A DNA stretch of 64,000 nt from Prorocentrum cordatum (GCA_963575745.1 CAUYUJ010022557.1:1-64000); one strand, 5' to 3'; numbered from the stretch's first letter, positions 31,521 through 42,781 are shown. Program-made: numbers and translations. The notes: generated by a model not told the origin, from the letters alone.

Positions 31521-33060
31521 CTGCTCCTCTTTTCTCTTCTGTGTTTCCCCTTCCCCCCCTCTCTCTCTCTTTCTCTCTATTTCTCTCTCCACGCCACTAC
31601 ATATCCTCGCTGGAGCTCCCCCTTTTTGCGTAGTCGCGGCATTGCCGCTCGCTGATCTTCGCTCCTTTCCCTACTCCGCGCGGTGACCGCTGGTGTTGTG
31701 GGCTTTCTTTACGCGGCTTCCAGTTGCCATGTGGCTTGTCCCACGAAGCGGTTGGCGAAACTTGCAGTTTTTGTCTCTCGTCGCTTCAGGCGGCCGTGTC
31801 TTGCCCTGTCTACACCGCCCAAGTGTTTGCCATATTTCTGGATCCTTGCGCTCCATGCACGTGTTGTAGCGCCTTTTTCCGTCGGTCCATCGGACCTGAC
31901 GGCGGCCTTACCGCCTTGCTGCCTGCGCCCCGGTACGGGGCATGGGCTGGCTCGGCCGCGGCCCACTTCTCTTTTTGTCGCGCTCCCCAGGCCTCGACTT
32001 GAGGTAGCTTGCCGCAACCTTTTTCTGCGCCGTCCTGCCCGCTATTGGTCAGTACTTACTGCCATACCGCCTTAGGCGGTGACCTATTTGTCGCCTCGCC
32101 TGTTGTCCTTCCGGGGTGTCTCGGAGGCGCGGCCTGGCGCGGCCTTGCACCTCTCGTGGGGCCAGGGCACTGGCGTTCTTGCGCTCCAAGGGGTGTGCGT
32201 GGCAATGTCCACGGACACCGCCTGTGGTCGGCGCTTTCTTCCGTTGGCAGCTCGTCCAGCGGTGGCCTTAATGCCTTGCTGCTTGCGCCTTGGACTGGGT
32301 GCTGGCTGGCATGGCCGTGGCTTCTTGAAGTTTTGCTTCTCACTGGCTTCAGCTGCATTTCAGCTTGAGTGCCGGCGGTTGGCGCAGCCCGGTGGCGGTT
32401 TCGACTTCCTGTTTCTCTTCGCTTGATTGCCTTTGGTCTGAGTGGTGCGACCTTGAGGTGGCCCGTACAGTTACATCGTCCAGGTCTTTGCCTTTTGTTT
32501 TGGCTTCCATCCATGGTTGACGCTACGTTTATTGCGGTGGCCTTGCCTTCAGCGGCGGCGCCCACATTGCAAGTTGGCCACGCACGCGCCGTCCACCACC
32601 CATGGATTTGCCTGTGTCGTCCACCAGGTTGTGCAACCGCGTGAAGCGTTGGCTGTCGCGGTCGACCGCGGTCAGCTTGATTGTTTGTCTTGGCCTTATA
32701 CCTCGATCGCGCGGTTCTCTTCACGCGACTTGCACCTGGACGGCGTTCTGTCGTGGTCGTTGCTTGCCTGGCGGCGGCGTTTGCCTCGCCTTTGCCGGTC
32801 TCGTGCCGCCGCTTGCTGGCTGGTCAGGCAGCTCTACAATGCTTCTCTTTCAACTGGCGAATTAGCACCAGACTGCTGCCTGCGCTTCAACTCCTGGCGT
32901 CACGCTTCGCAGGATGCTTTGCCGCTGCACTTTGGCTTTACAGCGCCTCATCTTTTCACCACCACCACTAATATACACGGCCGTGGCTGGACCCTTTCAC
33001 CACGGCGCGTTCGACTACGTTCTTTCGCAGTTGGCACCTCCATCTGCCAACCGCGCCTGA
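31521..33060. repeat. Diverged duplications in T/C-rich DNA
   Basis: Blocks at about 31895-32003 and 32258-32368 are diverged copies sharing GCCTTGCTGC, TGCGCC, GGCTGG and CGGCC/TGGCC(A/G)TGGC in the same order, about 365 bp apart. Open frames in both directions have poor composition, so no gene is called. Confidence 0.45.
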
Positions 33061-33087
33061 GGTTCCTCTGCGCCGCCGACTTAAAAG

Positions 33088-33425
33088 TGCGCGTGTGTGT
33101 GTGTGTGCCTGTGTCTGTGTCTGTGTCCGTGTGTGTATGTGTCTGTGTTTGTGTCTGGCTCAGTTTCTGGACCTGTGTCTGTGTCTGTGTCTGTGTGTCT
33201 GTGTCTGTGTGCGGGTGTCTGTGTGCGTGTCTGTGTGTATGTGTGTGCGTGCGTGCGTGGGTGCGCGCTCGTGAATTAATTGTTTGTGTGTACGCGCGTA
33301 TCTGTGTGCGTTGTTCTCTCATTATCTCTTTCTCTCTTTCTATTTCTCTTTCTCTCTGTGTCTCTCTCTCTCTCTCTCTTTATTTATTTCTCTTTGACTC
33401 TCTCTCTCTCTCTCTCTCCTTTGTT
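33088..33425. repeat. TG and CT microsatellites
   Basis: Interrupted (TG)n at 33088-33265, then (CT)n at about 33315-33420. Together they lie 130 bp upstream of the membrane-protein gene. Confidence 0.9.
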
Positions 33426-33550
33426 GTTTCTTTTACCTCGATTGTAACCCACTGGCGCCGTTTGTGCTTCTGCACGTGCGTTCGAGTGCGATTTGAAAGA
33501 TTCGCAGCCTTTGGCTCTGGTCGGGTCTGGCCTGGCGCCACGGACTGGTG

Positions 33551-34099
33551 ATGGCCGCGGTCCGTCAATTAAGCTGCGGAGGATGCAGCAGGACGTGCAC
33601 CAGAAAAGACAATGAGTGGAGCGGCGCGGGGGTGCAGCAAAATGCCGCGAAGGGTGACCCTGGAAGGGGCGGGTACCAGCTCATGACGTCGTACGCCCCT
33701 GGAGCCCACGGCGGCGGAAACTACACCCTCGAGGCGGCGGACGCGCCAGCCACCGCGGACACCTGCCCTCCGATCGCTCGGAAGCTCTGCCTGGGCTCCG
33801 TGGTCGTCCTGGCATGCTCGCTGGCCGCCGCCTACGAGCTCCACGCCCGGGGCCTCCTCCGCCCTCGCGGCCTCCGCACTCCCTGGGCCGCCGGCGGCGG
33901 GCCGCTCCCCGGGGGAGTCGCGCCCGAGCCGCCCGCGGTGCCGCGTGGCGCCGAGGGCGGCGCCGGCTCGGCGCCCGGCCTGGCGCCCGAGCGGCAGATG
34001 GAGCAGCCGCCGCCGCCCAGCACCCGAGGCGCGGGCGTGGGCGCGGAGGCCGCGGGGCAGGCCGCCACCACCACGCCGCAGCCGTACGACTGCCTGAAG
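33551..34099 (+). CDS. Single-pass membrane protein of the dinoflagellate YDC...KK..CC type, exon 1
   Basis: ATG at 33551, with a better candidate at 33683 (MTSYAPGAHGGGNYTLEAAD) because the residues before it are low in structure. One membrane helix follows, LCLGSVVVLACSLAAAYEL (about 33790-33845), after a short N-terminal region with no signal-peptide cut site. This suggests a type II or signal-anchored protein with its C-terminal part on the outer or lumenal side. A Pro/Gly/Ala-rich stalk leads to PQPYDCLK. The exon ends at AAG (34099). YDC begins a Cys-rich module completed in the next exon. The module is, to my knowledge, frequent in dinoflagellate predicted proteins, with unknown function. 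Confidence 0.7.
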
Positions 34100-34400
34100 G
34101 ACGGGGGCGGGGGAGGAGAGGAAGGGCAACGGAGAGGAGGGAGAAGGGAGGAGGGAGGAGGGGCAAGAGACGGCGGGAGGAAGGGGGGCAGGACGGAGGG
34201 AGCCAGGGGCGTCGAAAGGGGGGGGCTTGGTCCGGGGCCAGAAACTCAACCCCTAACCACCCATTCCGATCCGATCGGGGTTTGGGTGCTACATTTTGTC
34301 CAGGAACGCCCGGTCGTCGGAGGCGCATCGTCGATCGATCGGCGATGCATCGTCGAATGCAGGCCGATGCGCGTCCCCTGGGCCTGGGGGGAGGAGGGAG
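34100..34400 (+). other. 301-bp intron with a GA donor
   Basis: Begins GACGGGGG and ends GGAGGGAG. Removing exactly these bases joins AAG to GAC and fuses PYDCLK to DFLDWERLW, which restores the expected spacing of the Cys module. AGGAC occurs at both junctions (34098-34102 and 34399-34403). GA donors are a known dinoflagellate peculiarity. Inside, around 34330-34370, are GATCGGCGATGCATCGTCG-type blocks resembling the centre of foldback family 2. Confidence 0.7.
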
Positions 34401-34520
34401 GACTTCCTCGACTGGGAGCGGCTGTGGCCGCCGAAGAAGCAAGCGTACTGTTGCTGGCAGTACGAGTACGGATGCCTGGCCGCCGCGCCGGAGGTCTGGG
34501 CCAGCCCCTCGACGCAGGCC
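34401..34520 (+). CDS. Membrane protein exon 2 (Cys module)
   Basis: Reads DFLDWERLWPPKKQAYCC, then WQYEYGCLAA. This completes the Y-D-C ... W ... W ... KK ... CC ... G-C pattern. The frame stays open through the CT repeat to a stop at 34659-34661, but true coding probably ends, or a donor occurs, near 34510-34520, before the T/C-rich sequence. Confidence 0.65.
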
Positions 34521-34567
34521 GCTGTCACCTTTCCCCCCTCTCCCCCCGCGTTCCCGACGCTGCCCTT

Positions 34568-34650
34568 CTCTCTCTCTCTCTCTCTTTCTCTGTCTCTCTC
34601 GCTGTCATTTTCTCTCTCTCTCTCTCTCTCTCTCTCCCTCTCTTTCTCTG
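34568..34650. repeat. CT microsatellite
   Basis: (CT)n directly after the membrane-protein exon 2, ending CTGTCTCTAG, which could be the pyrimidine tract and acceptor of a further exon. Confidence 0.85.
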
Positions 34651-34893
34651 ACTGTCTCTAGTGTCGGTTCGAAAGCTCTGTTCAGAGCGAGCCCAGACGC
34701 CAAGCGCCCCGCATCCACTCTTGCCTCGCGAGACCAGACATGATCCCCTGCAGGCCGTGACAGATTGGCGTCATGTGCTTTCAGTCCCGCGCGCGCCATT
34801 GTTCCGAAAGGCCACCGCCGTGCGCCCCCTGCACAACGCCAACCCAAGCCACCGGGTAAGGGCCGCCAACACGCTACCTGACCAGGAAGCAAC

Positions 34894-36339
34894 GTGTCCC
34901 AAAAGGAAGCCTGCGCCGCCGCATTCCAGAGCAGTGGCGGCGTCGACAGAGCAGCCGCTGCGTACAACGAAATGGCTCACAAGCACCACACCGATCTCGA
35001 CGCTATCTACCAACAGCACCGCTCCGAGAAACGAAGGCTCAGGGGCGAGCTAATGAGATTAAGCGGGGGAACAAGATTAGCTAGACCATGCTGCACTACT
35101 CCCTAACGCACAACAAAGCTTCGTACCGTGACCCACCAGGGACTATACTCGACGCCGAAGCCCACCAGGGTAACGACAAGGCCCTTCACACCAGCCTGTA
35201 TGTACAGACGTGGCATGTCCCCGTAACTACCGTACCCGAGAAAGAAGACGACGGGACGTCGTGCAGCAGTAGCATGATATTCCGCGCGCTAGTGGAAGCC
35301 GACCACAGGGTACTGTAGATCCGATCACAAGACAAACTTCTAGCGCTCGCAGTTATGGAACTTAGCAATACCACTTACCCAGGACGCGAGATCCTCATCC
35401 CAGTCCTCCGTTGTACGGCCAAGCGCACCAAGCTCACGCCAAGACACATTCAAGGGACCATCGACCAGCTCGGCCTGGACGAACAGTCTCGACCCAGCTG
35501 ACAATGTAGCTTGGATCGGCGCCGCCATCTGCAATGCTGGCGCTATTGCGTTCATACCCACGCTCGAGGAACTGTTCGGGGCACAGTTTTCGGGCGCTGC
35601 ACCCATCAACAGAAACCGCTTCCAAAGCGGACAGGGCACGGCGCAACAGAAGGCGAAAGAGCGCCATCAAGTGCCAACAAAAAACACTTCCCGCAAACTG
35701 CTTGACAACGACCTCACGGACGCTTTCACTGCCGCGCTTTCGCCCAAAATTCTCATCCAATATACAATAACCCATGAAGATCCCAGGCCGCCACGGCACA
35801 GCAGTCGGAAAGCGGAGGCCCACGGCCGTTTTTTCGGCATGGTGCCAGCCGGCGCCCCGACGGTGCTTTGGACCATCGTGCAAGGAGGCATCCCGTTTGA
35901 CATCAGCTGCCACGGCACCACAAAGCTTTCGCCCAGTGATTACACGGAGGCGCGGCACCCAGAAGATCACCAGACCATGCTGCAAGAGGCGAACACCACC
36001 TCGATGAAGCACAAAGGACACGGCGCTGTCCGAGCGGACAAACGAGTGGGCATCAGAGTCAAGCCTGTCACCCAGGACGCGAAGCAAGTCGCCCTCGAAC
36101 TTCGGGGAACTGACCCCACGCTCGCTTACACTCAGCACCGCATCGCGGGTCATGAACCGCAAAGCGCCACCAGGACGCAAGTTGCTACTGCCCTCTCATC
36201 CACCAAGTGGCACTATGAAGTCCAACACACAGCGTGGGACAGTACTACCAGAAGCGATTTCGCCATAGTTCAAGCGGCAAGCGCCCTCCCGAACACAATG
36301 GCCCACCACAATGCCCCAGCATTCCATGGACCATCATAA
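34894..36339 (+). pseudogene. Decayed coding tract, retroelement-like
   Basis: Plus-strand protein-like text in changing frames. It begins at 34894 with NVSQKEACAAAFQSSGGVDR, then IYQQHRSEKRRLRGELMRL; a second frame covers 35088-35318; and the longest continuous part is 35671-36339 (LLDNDLTDAFTAALSPKILI, then GRFFGMVPAGAPTVLWTIVQ). Codon use is A/C-rich, unlike the GC-rich exons of the window, as in old elements. No catalytic domain recognised. An RNase H remnant follows on the same strand 3 kb downstream, so it may be the 5' part of one element. Confidence 0.4.
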
Positions 36340-38973
36340 AAGTTGGGGCGCCCAACCTCGCAAAAGCCGGCCCCCCGAATGGGCCGGCGGCAACGATCGT
36401 CTCGCCAAAGGCCATCGCGACGGAGAAGCCCGTCGCGGGGTCACCCATTGCGGGGGCAGGGGCAACCCCACCCCCGCCCCTACAGGACCCCGCGGCCACC
36501 AGACCGCACCTCCAAGCGCTGCTGAAACCACAGCCGGACCCAAGTGCCGCCGATCACCCCGCCGCCAGTGAAAAAGCCGCGCGACGCTAGCATGCGGGGG
36601 TCGCGCCAAGGGGCCAGCAAAACACCAAGAAGGAGACCAAAGCCCCCTCGCCCTAAGAGACGCAGAAGACTGCGACACGGCAACGGAAGCCACCGAAATC
36701 GAAGGCACCACGACTCCACCCGCGCTCGTGCCAGAGCAGCACGAGAACATTAGCCATGATGACCTCTCCGACGAAAAGTGACTGCCACAACCAGGTGTTC
36801 TAGGCATCTCCGACCCAGCGGACTCGAAGTTCCGCGGCCTGGAGGCCGACCGACAAAAGCCAACCGACACTGCCGAAAGGCTCGAGACAACGGTCAACAG
36901 CGCAGCCAGCACCGAGGCCACCCTCGCCCAGCAAGGCCACCAGCCCGGGCAAAGAACCCACGCGGCCCAGTCGGAACAAACCAGCCTTAACACTGGCCCG
37001 AGGGCCTCCACGAGCCAAACTGCACCGCTCGCGTCGCCTGCCAGACCGAATCCTTGCGGACCCCCGCGACATCATCAGACCCATGATCGACACGCGGGGA
37101 CCCGTCCTGGGCAAATACCGCGCCACGGGAGGCCGCAACGACGAGGTCGCCCCTGCGCGGGGGCTCTTCAGAGCGGAATACCAACAGGAACTCCGAGAGC
37201 CGCACCGGCCCAGCTCTTCGTTCTCACGGACGGAGATGTCGCCCGTGTCATCGGGGCGAGACTTGCCGCCAGATTTGGGGGCCTCGGCGCATGGGCCACC
37301 CAAGAAGCCAGAACGCTCCCGGACGGAATCCTGCGCCTCGTCGCCACGGCGCTCCCCGCCGCGTAAAGGACAGGAAAAGTGCCCGAACCGATCCTCCACA
37401 TACCTAACGCTTGCATGCGTAAACGCAAGAGTGAACGCCCCACGGAGCAAGGCCTCCTATCCGCGATGTCAAACTGGATGCAAGCGTGGGGAGCACCAGC
37501 TCACCGCAGCCTGGCACCCTGGAGAGCACGCTAGACCCGCCACCAGCAACGGGGCGGCACCCCGCGCCACCACAGGCGACGTCAGCAAGACGCTCGCCCC
37601 ACAGGTCAGACACGCGCGGGACCTCCCACAGCCGCTGGCGGGCGCCGCTCTCGACAGACAGGTGCTTCGACTGCCTGGTCCCCGACGCCCGCGCAAACCT
37701 CGTGCCCCGGGCTGGTTGACGCGCGGACATCGCGCAGGTGAGGCGCCAATTTCACGTAAACCACAGCCGGCCGACCCGCATGCGAGGAGCCTCTTCCCCG
37801 CCCCTGCAGCGCACCAACAGGCGCCCCCAAGGTAGCTCATTCTCATTGGACGGCATCGAACTTATCACGCGCGTCTGGACCCAGCGGCAACACAGGCACA
37901 TTCCACGCGACCAGACAGTTCCACCTGGCAGGATGTCGGGATATGAACTGCACACTGGCTACGTCGTGGGATGGACCCCGGGCGAGGAGCTTCACCGCCA
38001 GTTGGCCTTTCTTCACTTGAACCAGCACCCACTCGCTGCCCACCACCGGGTGAAGCTTGCGGCTCACACCATCAGCCTGGCGCCAGCGGTCGACGGCCCC
38101 CAAAGAGAACCTCGAAGCCGCGGCAGATGCCAGAGCGAAAAGGGCGAGCGATAGTCTCCCGCGCATGGGGCGCCTTCTTGGAGGCACCCATTCCATAGCC
38201 CGCGCGGCCGCCGCTGCCCAGTCCCTTGCGGCCAGCACGTGCACCACAGCACGGACATCCAAGCCCCTAGCGACAGGGTGAAACACCTGTACAACAACGC
38301 CGCGCTTGCCGCCATTCGACCCAAAGGGCTAGCCTGGATCTCACAATGGGCGCTCTACGCCCTGGCAACCCTGGCCCACGCCATTGAACTCGGCACCACC
38401 TCTCAAGAGAGGCGCCAATAGGGCTCAGGAGACAAGCGCGGCGAGAAACCAGTCTCACTGCCAAAGCCGAGGAGCTACATAGTCATGCACAATCTTTCCA
38501 GGGCGGCGGCCCCGTCGGCAGAGCGCGGCAAACCATTGCCCAACTCGACTGGGCATAGCCCCCGGGTTTGTCACTATGTGCGACGACTGGGGCGCCCGCA
38601 TTTCATGGATTCAGCTGCCCGCTGGGCTTTTCACCCACATGCCTCGGGCGGCACAGCGGAGAGCATTCCTGCGCCGCGCCCCAAGCACCAGGCACGACCT
38701 TGGCGCCGTCGCCGCTGGTAAGCAGGCCTTGACTACGCTGCCCATGCGCGACTCCTCAGAACCAAACTCAAAGCCAACTGTACCGCCTTGCAATTTGGCC
38801 TCCTACGCAACTACCTATGCGGGTGCGACCACACCCAGCAAAGCACAGTTAAGGCCAACATTTCGGCCGACTCATCTCCCTCGCGCAGGTGGCGCGGCCA
38901 AGAAGAGGAAACACGGGAGAACGCAGCGCGGAGATGCCCTTGCTAGGAGACCAAGAGGACCGCCTTCAAAACG
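36340..38973 (+). pseudogene. Decayed coding tract between two retroelement-like segments
   Basis: Patches of protein-like plus-strand sequence in different frames. One near 37050-37190 reads RDIIRPMIDTRGPVLGKYRA; one near 37215-37360 reads LFVLTDGDVARVIGARLAAR, then FGGLGAWATQEARTLPDGIL; one near 38275-38400 reads VKHLYNNAALAAIRPKGLAW. Stops and frame changes separate them. I could not find endonuclease or polymerase motifs, so the retroelement label rests on strand and the RNase H remnant downstream. Confidence 0.3.
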
Positions 38974-39656
38974 ATGAACACCGAGCAACAATGGCAAGAT
39001 CTCCTACCGCACCCCAAACATTGCCGCCTGCTGGAAGAAGACCCTGGCCTTCTTGACATCCAGGCTGCCTTGGCCGAGGACGAGCGTCCGCAGCCCATCC
39101 TAAGACCACCGCTGGAGGACTCAGAAGGGGGCCCGCATCAAGACTACAGCGACGACCAGGGAGTCCGATTGGTCTTTGCTGATACGGACGGCGCCTGCGC
39201 TCACCAAGCCCACCCCGCCCTGGCCAGATCGGGTTTTGGCGCGTGTTATGGACCGAGCCATCGGCTGAACCATTCTGCCCCCGCGCGCGCGATTTGGCGC
39301 AGCCAGCGCAGCGAGCCGAAGCGCTCGCCACGCTTCACCTTGTCGCCACGGCTGAACGACTGGTGCATGTGTTCGTAGACAACCAGGCAGTCGTTGACGG
39401 ATTTGAAGGCCTTCTCATGGGTGAACCACCACAGCGTAAGGGGCCCCAAGCGAGCCTACGACAGAAAATCCATCCAGCGCTTCTGGCTGAACCTGATTTG
39501 TTTAAGTCCAGAAGGTTGCAAGTCATCTGGGAGGTCAAGGCATCAACGAAGGGCGCATCATTCCTATCGCTGAAGCCTTATCGACACGCTGATGAACTCG
39601 CCACCGCGGGGCGCGGCTCCAGTGTCCCACAAGGTCAGGTCGACGCTGCCAAATAA
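38974..39656 (+). pseudogene. RNase H domain remnant
   Basis: RNase H cuts the RNA strand of RNA-DNA hybrids with four acidic residues. The first is visible in VRLVFADTDGAC (about 39166-39200, one frame). The second is in QPAQRAEALATLHLV and the third in LVHVFVDNQAVVDGF (about 39300-39400), both in the next frame. A one-base shift between 39240 and 39300 breaks the domain. It ends further on in ELATAGRGSSVPQGQ. RNase H of this kind is common at the C-terminus of LINE or LTR polymerases; the association with the upstream tract is inference. Confidence 0.55.
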
Positions 39657-40700
39657 CGACACAAGTTTGCTGCTGTCCTCCGTAGCACCGCCGTCACCAT
39701 ATACGACTTGCGACATCGGGGGCCCCCCGTGCCTCACAATAGAGCCGGGCATATCCAGGTCCGAGCTCAAATATGACACCGAGCCCGCTCACCGTTGTGC
39801 AGGGGGGCAGGACACAGGTCCTCAAGGGGGACCACCTCCGCCGAGCGGCCCACCAGGCCCACACCACTTCGACAAACTCGACGACCCATGGTCGCCACCA
39901 CCAGACGATTACGAAGGGGAGGACCTCGACCTGGTCGGGCTTGAGGCCCCGCTAAATGATGACGGAGCAGACGACCTCCTTCCTCAGAGTCACTGTCTGG
40001 GCGAAAACAACGCAATCGAGGACAACCCCTGCGCGCAAAGTCATAATCTTTCTTCTTCATTCTCTCGGTCAGTCGACGACCGCCCATGAGAGTCAGAGTT
40101 GGGCGGTTACCCCGAACCCCCACCTCACCCCGCCTCCCCACTCGGCACACCATGGTTCTGACGAGGGTGGGCGTGAAGTTAGGGATGACGGCCACCACGC
40201 CAGTTGTGCCACTCAACGTTTGGACCGTCGGCAAGCCCTCATGCAACATATCATTGCGGCGAACAGTCAGTACCAAGAGGACCGCGAAACCATTCTCATC
40301 GCCGGCATCCATGCGCGCCGTCAGCGAGCCAACCAGCTGGCGTCTTCCCTGCGCCAGATTCAGGGACAGACAGCCCGCTGCCCGGCAGGTTCCAACGAGA
40401 TCAAAGGGCCAGGAGCAGCCTGCAACAGGTCTTTCGGGGCCCTTGGCCGCTGCGGGAAATGCCCCAAGGTGGTGCCGTTCACTGCCCCAAGCTCCACATC
40501 GCGCATGCCAGCGCGCGTGTAAAAACGGCGCTGCTGCCACGGGTGTGCAGACGGGCCTTTGAGCGGCCTGATCACCGCATACCCGCATTGCCTTCCAGCT
40601 GGGGCCCCCTTGAGGCAGCGACAGGGGGGGCATACCACCACCCACGTTTCGTAAGCGGTACCTCCCACCTTGTGAGGTAGGCCTGCAGGGCGCTTGGAGC
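39657..40700. other. No supported gene
   Basis: Open frames on both strands with low-complexity composition; a minus-strand frame and two plus frames overlap. Probably the tail of the preceding element. Confidence 0.35.
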
Positions 40701-40875
40701 TTTGGGGCATGGACGAAGCCTCGTCCAAAGTGGTACGCATCTCTGACTCCTTCTCTCTTTCTGTTGTTTTATTTATATATTTGTTCTATGTATCGTGTCT
40801 TGTCTTTCTTGTTCTGGCCGTGCACACTGCCGCATCGAGGGGCTTGGCAATCACAAGGGACGGCTTGTGTTTTCT

Positions 40876-40931
40876 CCTCCTCCTCCTCCTCCTCCCCCTC
40901 CTCCTCCTCCTCCTCCTCCTCCTCCTCCTCC

Positions 40932-41005
<74 letters not shown>
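40876..41005. repeat. CTC then ATC trinucleotide arrays
   Basis: (CTC)n up to about 40932, then (ATC)n to 41005. Confidence 0.95.
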
Positions 41006-41269
41006 GCCCCTCCCTTCACTCCTGGCCCATGGGGAAGCCATATTGAGCAAAACCGAACTTTACCACCCAGGGACGGCCCAGGGCAGAGGCAGCTTTCATC
41101 GCCGCCACCGTGCGTGCCTCGCGGCTTCGGGGACCAGGCTGGCAGAACCCCCACCCCTGGCCGGCTCTGCCGCTGGGGAGCCCCCTTCGCCCATCAGCTG
41201 GGACCGTGGCGCCCCTCTCCTTCGCCCGTGCCTTGCCCCCCCCCCCACGCCCCCCGCAGGCCCTTGCTG

Positions 41270-41455
41270 CCCCGCCGCCCCCGCCGTCGGAGGCCCTGCA
41301 GGCCGAGGCCGCCCCCGCGCTCCCGCCGCCGCCCCCGCGGGCCGCGGCCGCCCAGGGCGCGCCGCCGGCGCCGCCGGCCGCGAGCGCCGCCAGCCCCGCG
41401 CGCGGGGCCTCGGCGCGCGCCGCTCGCCTGGGCGGGGCGGCCGCGCAGGCCATGG
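41270..41455 (+). CDS. Unknown Ala/Pro-rich protein, exon
   Basis: Preceded by a long C-rich tract ending CCCCCCGCAG at 41269, a good acceptor. The frame reads ALAAPPPPPSEALQAEAAPA and on to ARAARLGGAAAQAMG, with GC-ending codons. It ends one base into a Gly codon (41455), at the edge of the foldback intron. Ala/Pro-rich, probably disordered. Whether the exon extends upstream of 41270 is unclear. Confidence 0.5.
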
Positions 41456-41669
41456 GCCTCCCAGACGGGGGTCCGAGGGCAGAGGGGGCTGGAGGATCGC
41501 CCCGCATCGCCGGCACCTCGGCGGTGCGGCTCGATGTGGAGCCCGATGTTCTCCACGCCGACGTCGCCGATGCATCGCCGACGTCGACGATGCATCGCCG
41601 ACGCACCAGCGATGCATCCGCGATGCGGCGCGGCCCACCGACCCCATCCACGCGGACCCCACTTGAGAG
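41456..41669 (+). mobile_element. Introner: 214-bp foldback element, family 2, forming a GC-AG intron
   Basis: Inverted ends: left GGCCTCCCAGACGGGG; complement of right GGCCTCTCAAGTGGGG. Direct repeat GGCCTCC occurs at 41455-41461 and 41669-41675, exactly 214 bases apart. Removing 41456-41669 (GC...AG) joins AMG to LLAGGAAERLG in frame; reading through gives unrelated basic sequence. The centre shares GGCTCGATGTGGAGCCCGAT with the copy at 15194-15406. Arms are less alike than in the first introner, so this insertion is older. Confidence 0.7.
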
Positions 41670-41790
41670 GCCTCCTGGCAGGGGGAGCCGCCGAGCGCCT
41701 CGGTGTGGCCACCGGCGCCGCCGCGCTCGGCGGGGGGGGCGGGCTGCGACGCCGTGTGCGAGTTCTCCTGGGGGCGCGCCTCTTGCAGGA
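41670..41790 (+). CDS. Unknown protein, middle exon
   Basis: Joins the previous exon in frame and reads LLAGGAAERLGVATGAAALG, then a Gly run and LRRRVRVLLGARLLQE. The predicted end is inside GAG at 41790, before GTCTGAAG. Confidence 0.5.
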
Positions 41791-41995
41791 GTCTGAAGCA
41801 GTGAAGAGGTGTCCCGGCTTGCCCACAGGCCCGCCAAAGAATGCTCTAAGGTCCTGTGGCTTGCGCGAGCGGCTTCTAGAACAGTTTTGGCGGAGAGGCC
41901 GTCTTGTTTTCACTCCTCGGTTTCACGTTCTGAGAACACTCGCTTGCAACAAGAACCTGTCGTGGTAGGCTGGACGGTCGGCCCCTGCCCAACAG
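41791..41995 (+). other. Candidate 205-bp GT-AG intron
   Basis: Starts GTCTGAAG and ends CTGCCCAACAG; joins LLQE to SRVQYLASRFG in frame. CAGGAG is found at both junctions (41786-41791 and 41993-41998), but the spacing of that repeat (207) differs from the frame-required length (205), so the exact boundaries are less sure than for the neighbour. No inverted ends. Confidence 0.45.
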
Positions 41996-42284
41996 GAGCC
42001 GCGTGCAGTACCTGGCGAGCCGCTTCGGCAGGCCAGGCTCCTGCAGGGCGGCCCTGGCCACTGTGAGCCGCGACTGCGCGGCCTGCGCCGCCTGCCCCCT
42101 GGAGGAAGCCGGGTGCCAGGACCCGGCGCCCGAGGCCAGCGGCTCGGGCGTGGCGCCCCGCCCGGACGTCGGCGAGCAGCGGGGCGCCGACGCCGTGGAC
42201 CTGGCCGCCGCGCTGCTGAACTGCAGCGCGGGCGACAGGCCGCGGCTCGTCTCGGGAGGGGAAAGAGACGGCACAGGCGAATAG
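41996..42284 (+). CDS. Cys-containing C-terminal exon
   Basis: Strong codon signal (nearly all G/C-ending). Reads SRVQYLASRFGRPGSCRAAL, then VSRDCAACAACPLEEAGCQD, a cluster of five to six cysteines. Later come DAVDLAAALLNCSAGDRP and a stop at 42282-42284. The cysteines may form disulfides or bind metal. No known family. The other two frames are open too but give Arg/Pro-rich text. Confidence 0.6.
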
Positions 42285-42292
42285 ATTGTTGG

Positions 42293-42416
42293 AGCTCCTC
42301 GCGGGTCTCTTGGGTCGGCGCTGGCCCCCCTTCCCTAGCGCGCGGAGCGCGCCAGGGGCGACACCTGGTGCGCCGCCAGGGGGGCTCAGCGCAGATCCAA
42401 GAAGTCCGCGCGGAGC
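42293..42416. repeat. Foldback repeat, GCGCGGAG family, copy 1
   Basis: Arms 42293-42330 and about 42380-42416 are imperfect reverse complements (GAGCTCCTCGCGGGTCTCTT against AGCTCCGCGCGGACTTCTT). The middle contains GCGCGCGGAGCGCGCC. Related to 46952-47064. It lies just after the stop of the Cys-containing exon. Confidence 0.6.
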
Positions 42417-42599
42417 TAAAAAAGTTTATTTGTATGCAGTTGTTTGTTCATGCTTAGTGGGATTATTGTTTTCTTCCCACCCGCGTCGCACCCGCGAAGC
42501 TCACACCTCACCTCCCACCTCCCCTCCTCCTTCCTCCCCTCACCCACGCGCAACGCATGCACGGCACGTACATGAGACACGCGTCTACATACAGCCGCA

Positions 42600-42608
42600 C
42601 GCACGCAA

Positions 42609-42707
<99 letters not shown>

Positions 42708-42781
42708 CACTATATATATAACACGAAAACCAATACATTTTTATATATAATATATATAAATATATATATATACAAAAAAAA

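Noticed and set aside
31521-33060. Several plus and minus frames of 90-340 codons
   Set aside because: Composition is Cys/Leu/Phe/Ser-rich on the plus strand and low-complexity on the minus strand; part is diverged duplication and TG/CT repeat.
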